A DNA stretch of 64,000 nt, from assembly GCF_038002605.1 (NCBI RefSeq), contig NZ_JBBOCT010000001.1, positions 1,674,001-1,738,000 of the forward strand. Direction: 5' to 3'. The notes under the pieces were generated by a model that worked only from the letters and a program-made list of their open reading frames with translations, did not search any database and was not told where the DNA came from. Shown piece by piece: positions 8,873 through 18,190 of the stretch. Position numbers and translations under genes: made by a program. Each line of letters begins with the position of its first letter. Within the stretch, counting starts at the first letter, position 1. The stretch comes from Bacillus sp. FSL K6-3431. Lineage in GTDB: Bacteria; Bacillota; Bacilli; Bacillales; Bacillaceae_C.

Positions 8873-8916
8873 AAACATGCAGGATGGGTAAAATCCCAAT
8901 CCTGCATGTTTTTTTA
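8871..8916 (+). terminator. bidirectional terminator
   Basis: AAAACATGCAGGAT and ATCCTGCATGTTTT form a strong hairpin with T/A runs on both sides. It serves sco and, on the other strand, yhgE. Confidence 0.85.
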
Positions 8917-11166
8917 TGCCTCTACTTGCTTATCTCCATCTCCATAAGCAAATTGTCTTTTAAATTTATAACGAAAGAATCCAAATGTTAATCCCATAAA
9001 CGCAAGCGAGTATGCGCCAAGAATACCTAGGTTCTTCCACATATAACCGAAATCACCGCTTGAAATTACAGCTTTATATGCTTGAACTGAATAAGTCATA
9101 GGCAATGCAGCATTAAATGGCTGTAGTGGTCCCGGTATTAGTTCAAGCGGGAATGTTCCTGCGCTTGTTGTCAGTTGTAATATTAATACAATAATCGCAA
9201 TGAAACGTCCCGGATCACCGAGTATCGTGACTAAAAATTGAATAAGCACGATAAATGTTAGGCTTGTAATGATCGTTGTAGTAATGAATAGCGGAATGCT
9301 TTGCACTTCAATCCCAAGACCGAATAGCATAATCGCAACTGCTAACAACGACTGTACAATACCGACAATGGCAATGACTCCGAATTTCCCGAAAAACCAA
9401 GTTAGACCATTTTTCGGTTTAACAGCAGGATCACGAAGCGGGAAAACTATTGAAAGTAGCAATGCCCCTACAAACAATCCCAGTGATAAGAAATATGGTG
9501 CAAAGCCTGTACCGTAGTTTGGAACATGGTTAATTCCATTATTTTTCACTTCGACAGGTTCACCCATCATATCGTACGTGCGGTCATCAGCATGAACAGA
9601 GCTTGATTTTTCCGCAGCATCACCGAGTTTTTCATTTAATTCGGTTGTTCCATCCGTTAACTTTTTCGTACCATCTGCGAGTTCACTCGATCCATCAGCA
9701 AGTTGACGGCTACCATCACTTAATTTATTTGAACCATTCGCAAGCTCATGCACTCCGCCAGTTAATAATGATGCACCACTCATAAGTTTTCCTGCACCAG
9801 CGTTAGCGTCTTGCAATTTTTGATCAAATAATACGATTCCGTCTGCTAATTTCAATTGACCTTCTTCTAGTTTTCCAACCCCGGCTAGCAGATCATTTGA
9901 ACCTGTAGCAAGTTCACCAAGACCAGACTGCAATTGCTTTTGACCAGCATTGACTTCAGCTAGTTTATTTGCAATTGTACTTGCTCCTGTTTGTAACTCA
10001 CCTGCAGCAGATTGAAGTTGGTCCGTTCCCGCAGCTAGATTTCCACTACCAGCCTCTAACTGTTCAATACCAGCTTCAAGTTCTGCTTTCAATTGATTGC
10101 CTAATTCTACCTTCACTTCTTCGGGAATTGGTAATGGGGCAAGTTTAGCGTCCAATCCCGCAAGCTGTGATTTCATTTGTTTGATTCCAGCATGTAATTC
10201 TGTTGCACCTTGCGCAACTTGTGTAGCACCATTTTGGAATTCTCCCAATTTATTCGCTAATTGATCAGCACCATTTTTAATTTGTTCTGTTCCAGCGTTG
10301 ATTTCTCCCATCGAGCTACCTGCTTGTTTAATCCCGGCGTTCACCGCTTTCGCACCATCAGCTAGCTGAGCAGCTCCATCACTTGCTGATTTGGCTCCAT
10401 CAACTAGCTGCCCATGTCCGTCAACAAGTTGATTCAATCCATTTGCAAGATCCTTTGTTCCTTTAGCAAGTTCTTCTGTACCAGATTGTAGAGTAGAGAC
10501 ACCTTGATTAAATTCTAGTGATTTAGCAGCTAGATTATTTAAATTTTCATGTAGCTTATTTGAACCAGAAAGTAATTCCCCAGCACCTTCATTTAATTCT
10601 TTTGTTCCATCACTCGCATGAGCAAACCCATCAGCCATTTCTTTGACTTTATCAAACATTGTCTCTGCATACGTAGCTGTTACTTCCTTCGCTACAGCAG
10701 ATTTAATCTGATCAACCGCAGTCTCACCGATCTGAGCGGAGAGGAAGTTAAAGCTCTCATTTGGAATATATTTCAACTCAAGCTTCTGAGGTTCTTCATT
10801 TAGTAATGTCGTAGCGTTTTCTGAAAAATTATTTGGTATTTCGATTAGTAAATAATACTTTTGTTGTTCCAAATCCTTATAACCTTGTTTTTCACTAACC
10901 ACATCAAAAGTAAATTGATCATTTTCCTTCAACTTATTGACTAAGTCATTTCCTAAATCTAATTGTTCTCCTTCAAACTCAGCACCTTTATCATTATTTA
11001 TTACAGCCACTGGCATATCTGCAAGTCGATCATATGGATCCCAAAAAGCCCAAAGGAACATGCCACTATATAAAATTGGTACAAGCATCACAGCGATAAG
11101 TGGAATTAGCAACTTTTTATTTTTGAATATTTTTTTCCATTCTGCTGAAAATAACGTTTGTTTCAT
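8914..11166 (-). CDS. yhgE: YhgE/Pip-family membrane protein
   Basis: 750 aa from the ATG at 11166. The frame extends upstream to 11217, but the N-terminus MKQTLFSAEWKKIFKNKKLL and an AGGAGG 13 nt before it favour 11166, and the longer form would run into the operator. One membrane segment lies at about 16-38. A long extracytoplasmic region (about 200-520) follows, built from repeats of 'L-x-x-G-x-x-x-L-x-x-G/A' and predicted helical. Five or so C-terminal membrane segments have the ABC-2 permease fold. Pip/YhgE relatives are phage receptors in lactic bacteria and relate to the ESX-system protein EsaA. The role in Bacillus is unknown. It lies downstream of its likely regulator yhgD. Confidence 0.88.
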   Translation of the reverse strand: MKQTLFSAEWKKIFKNKKLLIPLIAVMLVPILYSGMFLWAFWDPYDRLADMPVAVINNDKGAEFEGEQLDLGNDLVNKLKENDQFTFDVVSEKQGYKDLEQQKYYLLIEIPNNFSENATTLLNEEPQKLELKYIPNESFNFLSAQIGETAVDQIKSAVAKEVTATYAETMFDKVKEMADGFAHASDGTKELNEGAGELLSGSNKLHENLNNLAAKSLEFNQGVSTLQSGTEELAKGTKDLANGLNQLVDGHGQLVDGAKSASDGAAQLADGAKAVNAGIKQAGSSMGEINAGTEQIKNGADQLANKLGEFQNGATQVAQGATELHAGIKQMKSQLAGLDAKLAPLPIPEEVKVELGNQLKAELEAGIEQLEAGSGNLAAGTDQLQSAAGELQTGASTIANKLAEVNAGQKQLQSGLGELATGSNDLLAGVGKLEEGQLKLADGIVLFDQKLQDANAGAGKLMSGASLLTGGVHELANGSNKLSDGSRQLADGSSELADGTKKLTDGTTELNEKLGDAAEKSSSVHADDRTYDMMGEPVEVKNNGINHVPNYGTGFAPYFLSLGLFVGALLLSIVFPLRDPAVKPKNGLTWFFGKFGVIAIVGIVQSLLAVAIMLFGLGIEVQSIPLFITTTIITSLTFIVLIQFLVTILGDPGRFIAIIVLILQLTTSAGTFPLELIPGPLQPFNAALPMTYSVQAYKAVISSGDFGYMWKNLGILGAYSLAFMGLTFGFFRYKFKRQFAYGDGDKQVEA

Positions 11167-11201
11167 AATTAAAATACTTCCTCCTATGCAACGATACATT
11201 T

Positions 11202-11224
11202 TGACTACTTTGTTCAAACGGTCA
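11202..11224. promoter_or_regulatory. probable YhgD operator 1 (upstream of yhgE)
   Basis: A 23-bp imperfect palindrome of the form TGACT-N13-GGTCA. It lies between the yhgD terminator and the yhgE start. A second site of identical length and matching outer arms lies upstream of yhgD (11853-11875); 14 of 23 positions are shared once aligned in the same orientation. Confidence 0.55.
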
Positions 11225-11232
11225 TACTAAGC

Positions 11233-11267
11233 GAAAAAAATAGGGATTATCTATTGTGACAATCCCT
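11233..11267 (-). terminator. terminator at the end of yhgD
   Basis: On the minus strand GGGATT, in the last codons of yhgD, pairs with AATCCC after a 12-nt loop and is followed by a T-rich run of about nine bases. yhgE would then be transcribed partly from a separate promoter. Confidence 0.6.
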
Positions 11268-11823
11268 CGAATAAATAAAATTCAAATAGAGATGCAACAT
11301 CTTGCCGATTTAATGGTCTATGGTTTTTTTCCCAATCAAAAATCAATGAAATATAAAGTTTAAGCATAATAAATGCAGTTATTTCTGGATTACAGTTTTT
11401 TATTTCTCCTTTTTCCATCGCCTCTATAACTTTTCCTTTAATATAATTAATAATTGCCTGCTCAACTTTTTGCATTACTTCCATGACCGCTGGTGTTCCA
11501 ATTTCTTTCTCTTCTTGGAATAGTTTAATTGTTAATTGATGTTCTTTTCGAAATTCCAATAATCGATAAAGAGCACGGTTTGCATTTTCATGAAAAGAGA
11601 GATCAGGTTGAATTGTGTCTTCCGCAGCAGTTTTCATTTCTTTGATAAGCGATGTTACAATCTCATCCAATAACTCTTCTTTATTATTGAAAAAAGTATA
11701 AATCGTCCCTTTACCAACATTTGCGAGCTTAGCTACCTGATCCATCGTTGTAGCTTTATAACCGAATAAAGAAAAGGACTTTGTTGCAGCATTAATAATA
11801 AGCTGTTTACGATCAACGGACAA
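11251..11823 (-). CDS. yhgD: TetR-family regulator YhgD
   Basis: 190 aa. N-terminal TetR helix-turn-helix: 'IINAATKSFSLFGYKATTMDQVAKLANVGKGTIYTFFNNKEELL' (about 9-52). The C-terminal ligand domain is divergent. It starts with TTG at 11823, supported by GAGGTGA 8 nt upstream. The order yhgD then yhgE is as in B. subtilis, and paired 23-bp palindromes before each gene suggest that it represses itself and yhgE. The inducer is unknown. Confidence 0.88.
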   Translation of the reverse strand: MSVDRKQLIINAATKSFSLFGYKATTMDQVAKLANVGKGTIYTFFNNKEELLDEIVTSLIKEMKTAAEDTIQPDLSFHENANRALYRLLEFRKEHQLTIKLFQEEKEIGTPAVMEVMQKVEQAIINYIKGKVIEAMEKGEIKNCNPEITAFIMLKLYISLIFDWEKNHRPLNRQDVASLFEFYLFEGLSQ

Positions 11824-11852
11824 ATTATATCACCTCACTTTTTTACCCTTTG

Positions 11853-11875
11853 TGACCAAAATACCAATTCAGTCA
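11853..11875. promoter_or_regulatory. probable YhgD operator 2 (upstream of yhgD)
   Basis: TGAC, 15 nt, then GTCA: the same 23-bp span and, on the minus strand, the same TGACT...GGTCA ends as operator 1. It lies about 30-50 bp before the yhgD start, where an autorepressor would bind. Confidence 0.55.
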
Positions 11876-12220
11876 TTTAGTACAATATGTAATATAGCAT
11901 ACATATTATTTGTAAGCAAGGATGGAATTTCAATTTCTTTTGCTGTAATCTACTGTTTTTATTAAAAATGAAAACGCACGATTATTATAACATTAGTTTT
12001 TTATTACGCCTCCTATACGGAAATAAACATTCCTTCACATATATTTAGAAGAAAATTAACCACTTTACTATACAAAAAACTAATACCGGTTTAATCAACC
12101 TTTCTTTTCTTTTAATATTTATTTAGAGCTAGATATGGATAAACCTATTTGTATAAGAAATGCACAAAGCGCCTTTCCTGTACAAAGGAACCTTAAAAAC
12201 CTTATTCTCTCTTACACAGC
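11876..12220. other. intergenic region
   Basis: AT-rich spacer between the yhgD operator and the hemY terminator. I see no ORF with a ribosome binding site and no repeat. Confidence 0.4.
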
Positions 12221-12250
12221 AAAATAAAGCGACCACTATCATGGCCGCTT
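12221..12250 (-). terminator. terminator of the hemEHY operon
   Basis: On the minus strand AAGCGGCCATGATAGTGGTCGCTT forms a hairpin (AAGCG.CCA/TGG.CGCTT) followed by TATTTT, 16 nt after the hemY stop. Confidence 0.75.
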
Positions 12251-12265
12251 CTTCTAATCATTTAA

Positions 12266-13678
12266 TTATATATAATCGAGTACGTCTTTCACAGCGGCTT
12301 TCCCCTGATCGATACAGTCTGGAATAGCTAGTCCATCAAATGAACTTCCAGCGATAAAGACCCCAGGCAAATTTGCCCGTACATTTGCTTTCACTTCTTG
12401 TAGTCTAGCTTTATGACCCACATTGTATTGTGGCATCGCATTTTTCCAACGAGAAATAATCGTAAATTCCGGTTTCGCTAATATATTCATCGTGTCTCGT
12501 AAATCATCTAACACAATTTTTTCAATTTCCTCATCTGATAAATCGACGACTGTTTCTTCTCCAGCACGACCAACATAGCATCTTAATAGGACTTTACCAT
12601 CTGGTGTAGTATGTGGCCACTTTTTATGTGTCCACGTACATGCAGTAATTGTATAATCACTATTACGGGAAACAACAAAACCAGTGCCATCAAGCCGATC
12701 TTCCACTTCTTCCGCATCAAAAGCCATCGCAACAGTTGCGACAGTAGTCGATGGCATTTGTTTATAGCTACAGAAATCTTTTTGTTTAGGAAATAAATCC
12801 GCTAAAGCTAAATGCGGCAATGTAAGCACAATGCTATCTGCTTGAATGATTTCTCCATTATTTAACTTCAGATTGTAACCCGCTTCATCCGGCTTTTTTT
12901 CTACAGAAATAACCCGGGTTCCTTTCATGACTGAGCTAGGAGATATTTTCTCTTCTAACGCGTCAACTAAAGATTGCAGACCGCCAGTAAGGGTAAGAAA
13001 CTTCCCTTGTGTTTTACTATTTAATCGATTCTTCGGCGCAACAGGTGTTGTTTTTTTCATCCCGAGAATTAAGCTGCGATGATCACGTTCCACTTGATGA
13101 AATTGGGGGAATGTAGACATCAGACTAAGTTGGTCAATGTCACCCGCATAAATTCCCGATAATAGTGGTTCAATTAAATTCTCAACTACTTCATCCCCAA
13201 GACGTCTTCGAAAAAACGTTCCAAGTGATTGATCGCCTTCCATTTTCGAGCGGGGCATAATAATATCAAAAGCAGCCCTCATTTTCCCCTGAACAGAGAA
13301 CAAGTCTGTTGTGACGAATGCACCCATTTTTGTTGGAATCCCCATTACAGCACCGTCTGGCATTGGATGAAGCTTATTTTTCACCAGTACAAATGCTTTT
13401 CCAGCCGTATTATGGACAAGCGTGTCTGCTAACCCTACTTCAGTTGCCAACTCCGCCGCACTTTTCTTTCTTTCTAGAAATGAATCGGGACCTCTTTCGA
13501 TCACGAAGCCATCTTTGTATACTGTTTGAATTTTCCCGCCTAATTTATGACTAGCTTCAATAAGCTGAAGCTCTATTGGTAATCCTTGTTCTGATATTGA
13601 TTTCTGCAAATAATACGCTGTTGATAAACCGGTTATTCCACCACCGATCACAACAACTTTTTTCTTACTTTCCTTCAA
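12266..13678 (-). CDS. hemY: coproporphyrinogen III / protoporphyrinogen oxidase HemY (CgoX)
   Basis: 470 aa, the normal length for the Firmicute enzyme. The FAD-binding motif is VVVIGGGITGLSTAYYL (8-24, GxGxxG at 12-17), followed by the HemY-type 'GGKIQTVYKDGFVIERGPDSFLERK', and the C-terminal FAD motif 'GVFIAGSSFDGLAIPDCIDQGKAA'. In Firmicutes the enzyme oxidises coproporphyrinogen III to coproporphyrin III on the cytoplasmic side, using O2. It is the last gene of hemE-hemH-hemY and starts with TTG at 13678, 25 nt after hemH; the ribosome binding site (AGTAGGCGA) is weak. Confidence 0.95.
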   Translation of the reverse strand: MKESKKKVVVIGGGITGLSTAYYLQKSISEQGLPIELQLIEASHKLGGKIQTVYKDGFVIERGPDSFLERKKSAAELATEVGLADTLVHNTAGKAFVLVKNKLHPMPDGAVMGIPTKMGAFVTTDLFSVQGKMRAAFDIIMPRSKMEGDQSLGTFFRRRLGDEVVENLIEPLLSGIYAGDIDQLSLMSTFPQFHQVERDHRSLILGMKKTTPVAPKNRLNSKTQGKFLTLTGGLQSLVDALEEKISPSSVMKGTRVISVEKKPDEAGYNLKLNNGEIIQADSIVLTLPHLALADLFPKQKDFCSYKQMPSTTVATVAMAFDAEEVEDRLDGTGFVVSRNSDYTITACTWTHKKWPHTTPDGKVLLRCYVGRAGEETVVDLSDEEIEKIVLDDLRDTMNILAKPEFTIISRWKNAMPQYNVGHKARLQEVKANVRANLPGVFIAGSSFDGLAIPDCIDQGKAAVKDVLDYI

Positions 13679-13703
13679 GGTAAAATCGCCTACTTCTATT
13701 CAG

Positions 13704-14636
13704 TTATTTTTCCAATTGTTTTAAAACGACAGATGCCAATGCATCAATAAATAGTGGCTGTGCATCCGGCATCACGGGACGATAATACGATGCACAAACC
13801 TCATCCGTAACTACTTTACATTCAAAATCATTATCATAAAGAACCTCAAGATGGGTAGAGACGAACCCTACAGGTATATACACAAAGGCTTTATATCCTT
13901 TTTCATTATATAATTCGCGTGTTAAATCCTGTACATCTGGTCCGATCCAAGGTTCTGGTGTATTTCCTGCACTTTGCCAGCCTACTTTATACTCAGTAAT
14001 ACCAGCTTGTTTTGCAATCAGATCCGCCGTTTCCTTTAACTGCTGAGGGTATGGATCACCGAACTGAAGTATTTTTTCAGGAAGGCTGTGAGCTGAAACG
14101 ATTAAGCATGCAGCATCACGTTCTTCATCAGGCATTTCCTTGTAAATTTCTTTCACTTTATCAACCCAAAGGTCGATAAATTTCGGTTCCTTATACCAAC
14201 TTTCAATAGAAGTTATTGTTAAACCTCCAAATTTTTCAGCTGTTTCTTTTGCTCGCTCATTATAGGACTTTACGCTAAAAGTAGAAAAGTGTGGGGCAAG
14301 CACAATGGACACGGCTTCTTCAATACCATCTGCATGCATTTTTTCTACAGCATCTTCGATAAATGGCTCAATATGTTTTAAACCAATATAAGCTTTGAAC
14401 TCAATGCTATTTTGTATTTCATTCAATCGATCTTGGAGACCGTACGCCTGCTGCTCCGTGATCTTAGCTAAAGGTGATATACCTCCAATTGCTTCATATC
14501 GATTTTCTAAGTCTTCGAGCGCTTCCTTTGTTGGTGGTCTGCCATGTCGAATATGTGTGTAATATCTTTCAATATCATCTTCATGGTACGGTGTACCATA
14601 GGCCATAACTAAAAGCCCGATTTTCTTTTTTGCCAA
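13704..14636 (-). CDS. hemH: coproporphyrin III ferrochelatase HemH (CpfC)
   Basis: 310 aa. The metal site residues His183 (VSAHSLPEK) and Glu264 (STHLEVLYD) occupy the same positions as in the B. subtilis enzyme. The substrate loop '[10 protein letters not shown]' (51-60) and '[16 protein letters not shown]' are also present. It inserts Fe2+ into coproporphyrin III as a soluble monomer. The start is TTG at 14636 with AAAAGGAGT upstream. It is the middle gene of hemEHY. Confidence 0.96.
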   Translation of the reverse strand: MAKKKIGLLVMAYGTPYHEDDIERYYTHIRHGRPPTKEALEDLENRYEAIGGISPLAKITEQQAYGLQDRLNEIQNSIEFKAYIGLKHIEPFIEDAVEKMHADGIEEAVSIVLAPHFSTFSVKSYNERAKETAEKFGGLTITSIESWYKEPKFIDLWVDKVKEIYKEMPDEERDAACLIVSAHSLPEKILQFGDPYPQQLKETADLIAKQAGITEYKVGWQSAGNTPEPWIGPDVQDLTRELYNEKGYKAFVYIPVGFVSTHLEVLYDNDFECKVVTDEVCASYYRPVMPDAQPLFIDALASVVLKQLEK

Positions 14637-14662
14637 GTTACTGCACTCCTTTTAAGGTGGAA

Positions 14663-15715
14663 TTATCGCAATTGCTTGATTTTATCAGCGCTATATTCAT
14701 GTACAAATGCTGTTAATTTTTTCAGCATTTCTGGATTCACTTCTGGGAAAACACCATGCCCTAGGTTAAATATAAAACCAGGTTTTTCGATCCCTTGATC
14801 AATTATTTCTTTCGCTCGCGCTTCTACAGTTGCCCAATCCGAAATCAATACAGCTGGGTCTAAGTTACCTTGAATCGCTTTTGTAACACCTAATTTTCTC
14901 GCTTCTGCAATCGGAAGCCTCCAATCAAGACCAACAACATCAAGTGGTAAATCATTCCATTCTAGAACGAGATGGCTAGCGCCTACTCCATGCATGATAA
15001 GTGGAACTTGCTCTTCTCTCATTTCCGCAAAAATTCTAGCCATGAAAGGCTTAATGAATATTTGATAATCTGTACGGCTCAACGCGCCAACCCATGAATC
15101 AAAAAGTTGAACTGCACTAGCTCCAGCTTTAATTTGTGCTTTTAAATATGTAACAGTCATATCAGCTAACTTATCCATTAGTTTCGACCAAGCCTTAGGC
15201 TCTGAATACATAAATGCTTTCGTTTTATGATAATTTTTTGAAGGTCCGCCCTCGATCATATAACTAGCAAGTGTAAATGGTGCCCCACCAAATCCGATTA
15301 ATGGCACTGTCAATTGTTCTTCAGTCAAAAGTTTTATTGTTTCAAGTACATAAGATATATCTTGCTCTGGATTAAGCTCTCCAAGTTTTTCTACATCTGC
15401 AACAGAACGGATTGGGTTATCAATTACTGGACCGATTCCACTTACAATTTCCACGTCAACGCCTAATGCCGGTAGTGGTGTCATGATATCCTTATATAAT
15501 ATTGCAGCGTCCACACCATACATATCGACAGGTAAACGTGTGACATATGCGCAAATATCAGGACGATGAGTTATTTCAAATAGCGAGTATTTCTCCTTTA
15601 TTTTGCGATATTCCTCTTGAGAGCGTCCAGCTTGTCTCATATACCAAACAGGAACATGATCAGTTTGCTCGCCTCTAGCCGCTTTTAAAAATGTATCATT
15701 CGTTATTTTTTTCAT
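14663..15715 (-). CDS. hemE: uroporphyrinogen III decarboxylase
   Basis: 350 aa. The signature '[27 protein letters not shown]' (about 22-48) carries the catalytic Arg/Asp region, followed by '[14 protein letters not shown]' and '[27 protein letters not shown]'. It decarboxylates the four acetate side chains of uroporphyrinogen III to give coproporphyrinogen III. It is the first gene of the hemEHY operon; ATG 15715 has AAAGGTGGAG 10 nt upstream. Confidence 0.97.
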   Translation of the reverse strand: MKKITNDTFLKAARGEQTDHVPVWYMRQAGRSQEEYRKIKEKYSLFEITHRPDICAYVTRLPVDMYGVDAAILYKDIMTPLPALGVDVEIVSGIGPVIDNPIRSVADVEKLGELNPEQDISYVLETIKLLTEEQLTVPLIGFGGAPFTLASYMIEGGPSKNYHKTKAFMYSEPKAWSKLMDKLADMTVTYLKAQIKAGASAVQLFDSWVGALSRTDYQIFIKPFMARIFAEMREEQVPLIMHGVGASHLVLEWNDLPLDVVGLDWRLPIAEARKLGVTKAIQGNLDPAVLISDWATVEARAKEIIDQGIEKPGFIFNLGHGVFPEVNPEMLKKLTAFVHEYSADKIKQLR

Positions 15716-16052
15716 AGTAAATAGTCTCCACCTTTCAAGATCAAAAGATTTCTATCATATAATAATATTATTAACGATGATTATCTAAAATTATATTATT
15801 TAGTCTTTATTGTCAGTTTTAACTATAGTATTTTTATTATCTATTGTATAGGTACACATATTGCTTGTCATAAATTTGTAGTTTTTTCATGGCAATTTGG
15901 TCACGGCTTATATATAATTTTACGAAAGATTGAACTAACCCGATGAAATAGGTTTGAATTTTCCTTTTCATGGGAAAATTTATTAAATGATCAAAATTAA
16001 TGCTACAGTATAATGACATAAGTGATTTTTATCTGAATCAAGGGGGATATCA
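15716..16052. other. divergent promoter region hemE / hmoB
   Basis: AT-rich spacer between the divergent hemE and hmoB. A TATAAT lies about 40 bp before hmoB, but I cannot place a matching -35. No clear Fur box was found by eye. A short open frame on the minus strand has no ribosome binding site. Confidence 0.35.
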
Positions 16053-16574
16053 ATGTATACATTCATTACAACTGGCACCTATGAATACTTAAAACATTTT
16101 GAAGATCGACATTCAGAGGAAAATATTACATTAATGCAAAATATAGAGACGACTTTACTTTGGCATGAAACAACTGGATCTTCTATATTTCAATCGCCAA
16201 GAAAATATGAAGTAATTAACTCTGTTGGAGATATTGCCGAGCATGGTTTTGTCACCTGTAATAATATTCCTGTTAGCGACGAAGGTCGTCCAGTTTTTGA
16301 ATATGAGGTCACCGACCGACCTAGTCTTGTCGAAAAAGCTTCTGGATTTTTGGCATCGCGGGTATTACGCCCTCTTTCAAGCGATACATACATCGTGATG
16401 ACAATGTGGAGGGATCATGCGGCGTTTGAGGCCTGGAAAAATACAGACGCATATAAAGTAGTAGTTAGTAAGTTAATGGGAGTAAAATCAACCGCAAGCA
16501 CCAGTATATTTTCCGGCTCAGCCTATTTATCGACTTATATTGTGGATGAGGATGAACTAGAGCAGGAAGATTAA
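16053..16574 (+). CDS. hmoB: haem-degrading monooxygenase HmoB
   Basis: 173 aa. The C-terminal half ('YIVMTMWRDHAAFEAWKNTDAYK', about 107-140) is the ferredoxin-like ABM/IsdG domain; the N-terminal half is a degenerate second domain, as in B. subtilis HmoB (YhgC). It opens the haem ring to release iron. The location, divergent from hemE, matches B. subtilis and fits haem turnover. AAGGGGGA precedes the ATG. Which residues ligand the haem cannot be fixed by eye. Confidence 0.88.
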   Translation: MYTFITTGTYEYLKHFEDRHSEENITLMQNIETTLLWHETTGSSIFQSPRKYEVINSVGDIAEHGFVTCNNIPVSDEGRPVFEYEVTDRPSLVEKASGFLASRVLRPLSSDTYIVMTMWRDHAAFEAWKNTDAYKVVVSKLMGVKSTASTSIFSGSAYLSTYIVDEDELEQED

Positions 16575-16580
16575 TACGGA

Positions 16581-16611
16581 GACCCTGAAGAACTATTCTT
16601 CAGGGTCTTTT
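16581..16611 (+). terminator. terminator of hmoB
   Basis: GACCCTGAAGA and TCTTCAGGGTC form a perfect hairpin followed by TTTTAT. Confidence 0.88.
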
Positions 16612-16691
16612 ATCATTTCACAACAATTAAGATGAATTATTGTTATAATTATTTTGAATCTTATTATAATCATTAGGTGGTGTTTTTACAT

Positions 16692-17861
16692 ATGAAACAG
16701 TTATTATTCGAACTTTTGGATAAGCATTACGAAGAAATGACTGAGATCCGACGTTATTTGCATCAAAATCCAGAGCTTTCTTTCAAAGAAGAGAATACAG
16801 CGGCTTACATCGTTGACTTTTACAACCAGCTTGGCATCGACGTAAGAGGAGGAGTAGGTGGAAACGGAGTTGTTGCAAGAATCAAAGGTGTAAAGCCAGG
16901 GAAAACAGTTGCTTTACGAGCGGACTTTGATGCATTACCAATCCAAGAAGAAACAAATTTACCATTTAAATCACTCGTTTCAGGTGTAATGCACGCTTGC
17001 GGTCATGATGGGCACACTGCTACGTTATTAATATTAGGTAAGGTACTTCACAAAATGAGAGCGGATCTCGAAGGTGAATATGTGTTAATCCATCAACATG
17101 CGGAAGAACTTGCACCAGGTGGGGCTAGTTCTATGATTGAAGATGGTTGCCTTGACGGCGTTGATGTCATTTACGGAACTCATTTATGGTCAGGCCTTCC
17201 ATACGGTTCGATCCATTATCGTACAGGTTCAATTATGGCAGCGGCTGACAGATTTGAAATTATCATCAAAGGGTATGGCGGACACGGTGCACAGCCACAT
17301 AAAACGAAAGATGCTATTGTCATCGGCTCTCAACTAGTTATGAATATTCAACAATTAGTTAGTCGCAAGGTTGATCCACTTGAACCAGCTGTTGTGACAG
17401 TTGGAGGATTCGTTGCAGACAATGCATTTAACGTGATTGCTGATAGTGCGAGAATTTCTGGGACGGTAAGAACTTTCAGTGAAGATGTTCGCGATTTAAT
17501 CGAAAAGGAAATGGAACGAATGGTGAAAGGTACTTGCATAGCTGCCGATTGTGCATTTGATTATAAATATGTTCGAGGATACCCAGCTGTCGTGAATCAT
17601 GAGGCAGAAACAAATTTCCTTGCTGAATGCGCCAAAGATATACCTGAAAATATTGAAATAAAACAAAAAGTTCCTGAAATGGCTGCCGAAGATTTCGCTT
17701 ATTATTTACAGCATGTAAAAGGAACCTTCTTTTTCACAGGAGCAAAACCCGATGATACAGAAAACCCATACCCACATCATCACCCAAAATTTGATATTAA
17801 TGAAAAGTCAATGCTAGCCGCAGCAAAAACACTGGGATGGGCTGCAATAAAATCACAGTAA
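16692..17861 (+). CDS. yhaA: M20-family amidohydrolase YhaA
   Basis: 389 aa. Metal ligand motifs of the M20/IAA-amino-acid hydrolase group: 'LRADFDALPI', 'MHACGHDGHTA', 'IHQHAEELAPGGA' and the late 'AEDFAYYLQHVKGTFFFTGA'. It hydrolyses N-acyl or aromatic-acyl amino acids in the cytoplasm. The GTG at 16677 is part of the ribosome binding region (AGGTGG at 16675-16680), so the ATG at 16692 is the start. The position next to the ecs genes is as in B. subtilis. Confidence 0.9.
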   Translation: MKQLLFELLDKHYEEMTEIRRYLHQNPELSFKEENTAAYIVDFYNQLGIDVRGGVGGNGVVARIKGVKPGKTVALRADFDALPIQEETNLPFKSLVSGVMHACGHDGHTATLLILGKVLHKMRADLEGEYVLIHQHAEELAPGGASSMIEDGCLDGVDVIYGTHLWSGLPYGSIHYRTGSIMAAADRFEIIIKGYGGHGAQPHKTKDAIVIGSQLVMNIQQLVSRKVDPLEPAVVTVGGFVADNAFNVIADSARISGTVRTFSEDVRDLIEKEMERMVKGTCIAADCAFDYKYVRGYPAVVNHEAETNFLAECAKDIPENIEIKQKVPEMAAEDFAYYLQHVKGTFFFTGAKPDDTENPYPHHHPKFDINEKSMLAAAKTLGWAAIKSQ

Positions 17862-17895
17862 CGAAAGCACAAAAACATTGCAGATCATATCTATT

Positions 17896-18054
17896 GCTGA
17901 GCGGACAGTAAATTCCGTGAGTGGCTCATAATTATGGCTGAGTGGACAGTAATTCCCGTGAGTGGCTCATAATCCCAGCTGAGTGGACAGTAATTCCCGT
18001 GAGTGGCTCATAATCCCAGCTGAGTGGACAGTAAACTCTGTGAGTGGCTGATAA
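17896..18054. repeat. four tandem copies of a 41-bp repeat
   Basis: Units begin GCTGAGYGGACAGTAA at 17896, 17937, 17978 and 18019, exactly 41 bp apart. Each unit is itself two-part: '(C)TGAGTGGACAGTAA' then 'GTGAGTGGCTCATAA'. Units 2 and 3 are identical; the outer ones have drifted. The repeat lies in the spacer between the convergent yhaA and ecsB. There are no unique spacers, so it is not CRISPR. Confidence 0.9.
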
Positions 18055-18162
18055 CACGTAAATTTACAAACAGAATCACTTATAAAATACATATTCCCCG
18101 CTTGGTTGGCTAATCAAGTAAATAAGGTATCTTAAATAGTCAATATTTGTGCCGAAATGAAT

Positions 18163-18190
18163 AAAAAGGCTGACAATTGTCAGCCTTTTT
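18163..18190 (-). terminator. terminator of ecsAB
   Basis: The perfect palindrome AAAAAGGCTGAC...GTCAGCCTTTTT overlaps the ecsB stop. T-runs on both sides suit either strand. Confidence 0.85.

Noticed and set aside
16677..16691. GTG start for yhaA
   Set aside because: The GTG is part of the ribosome binding sequence; the ATG at 16692 fits better.
17896..18054. Possible CRISPR array
   Set aside because: The repeats are contiguous with no unique spacers and no cas genes are near.
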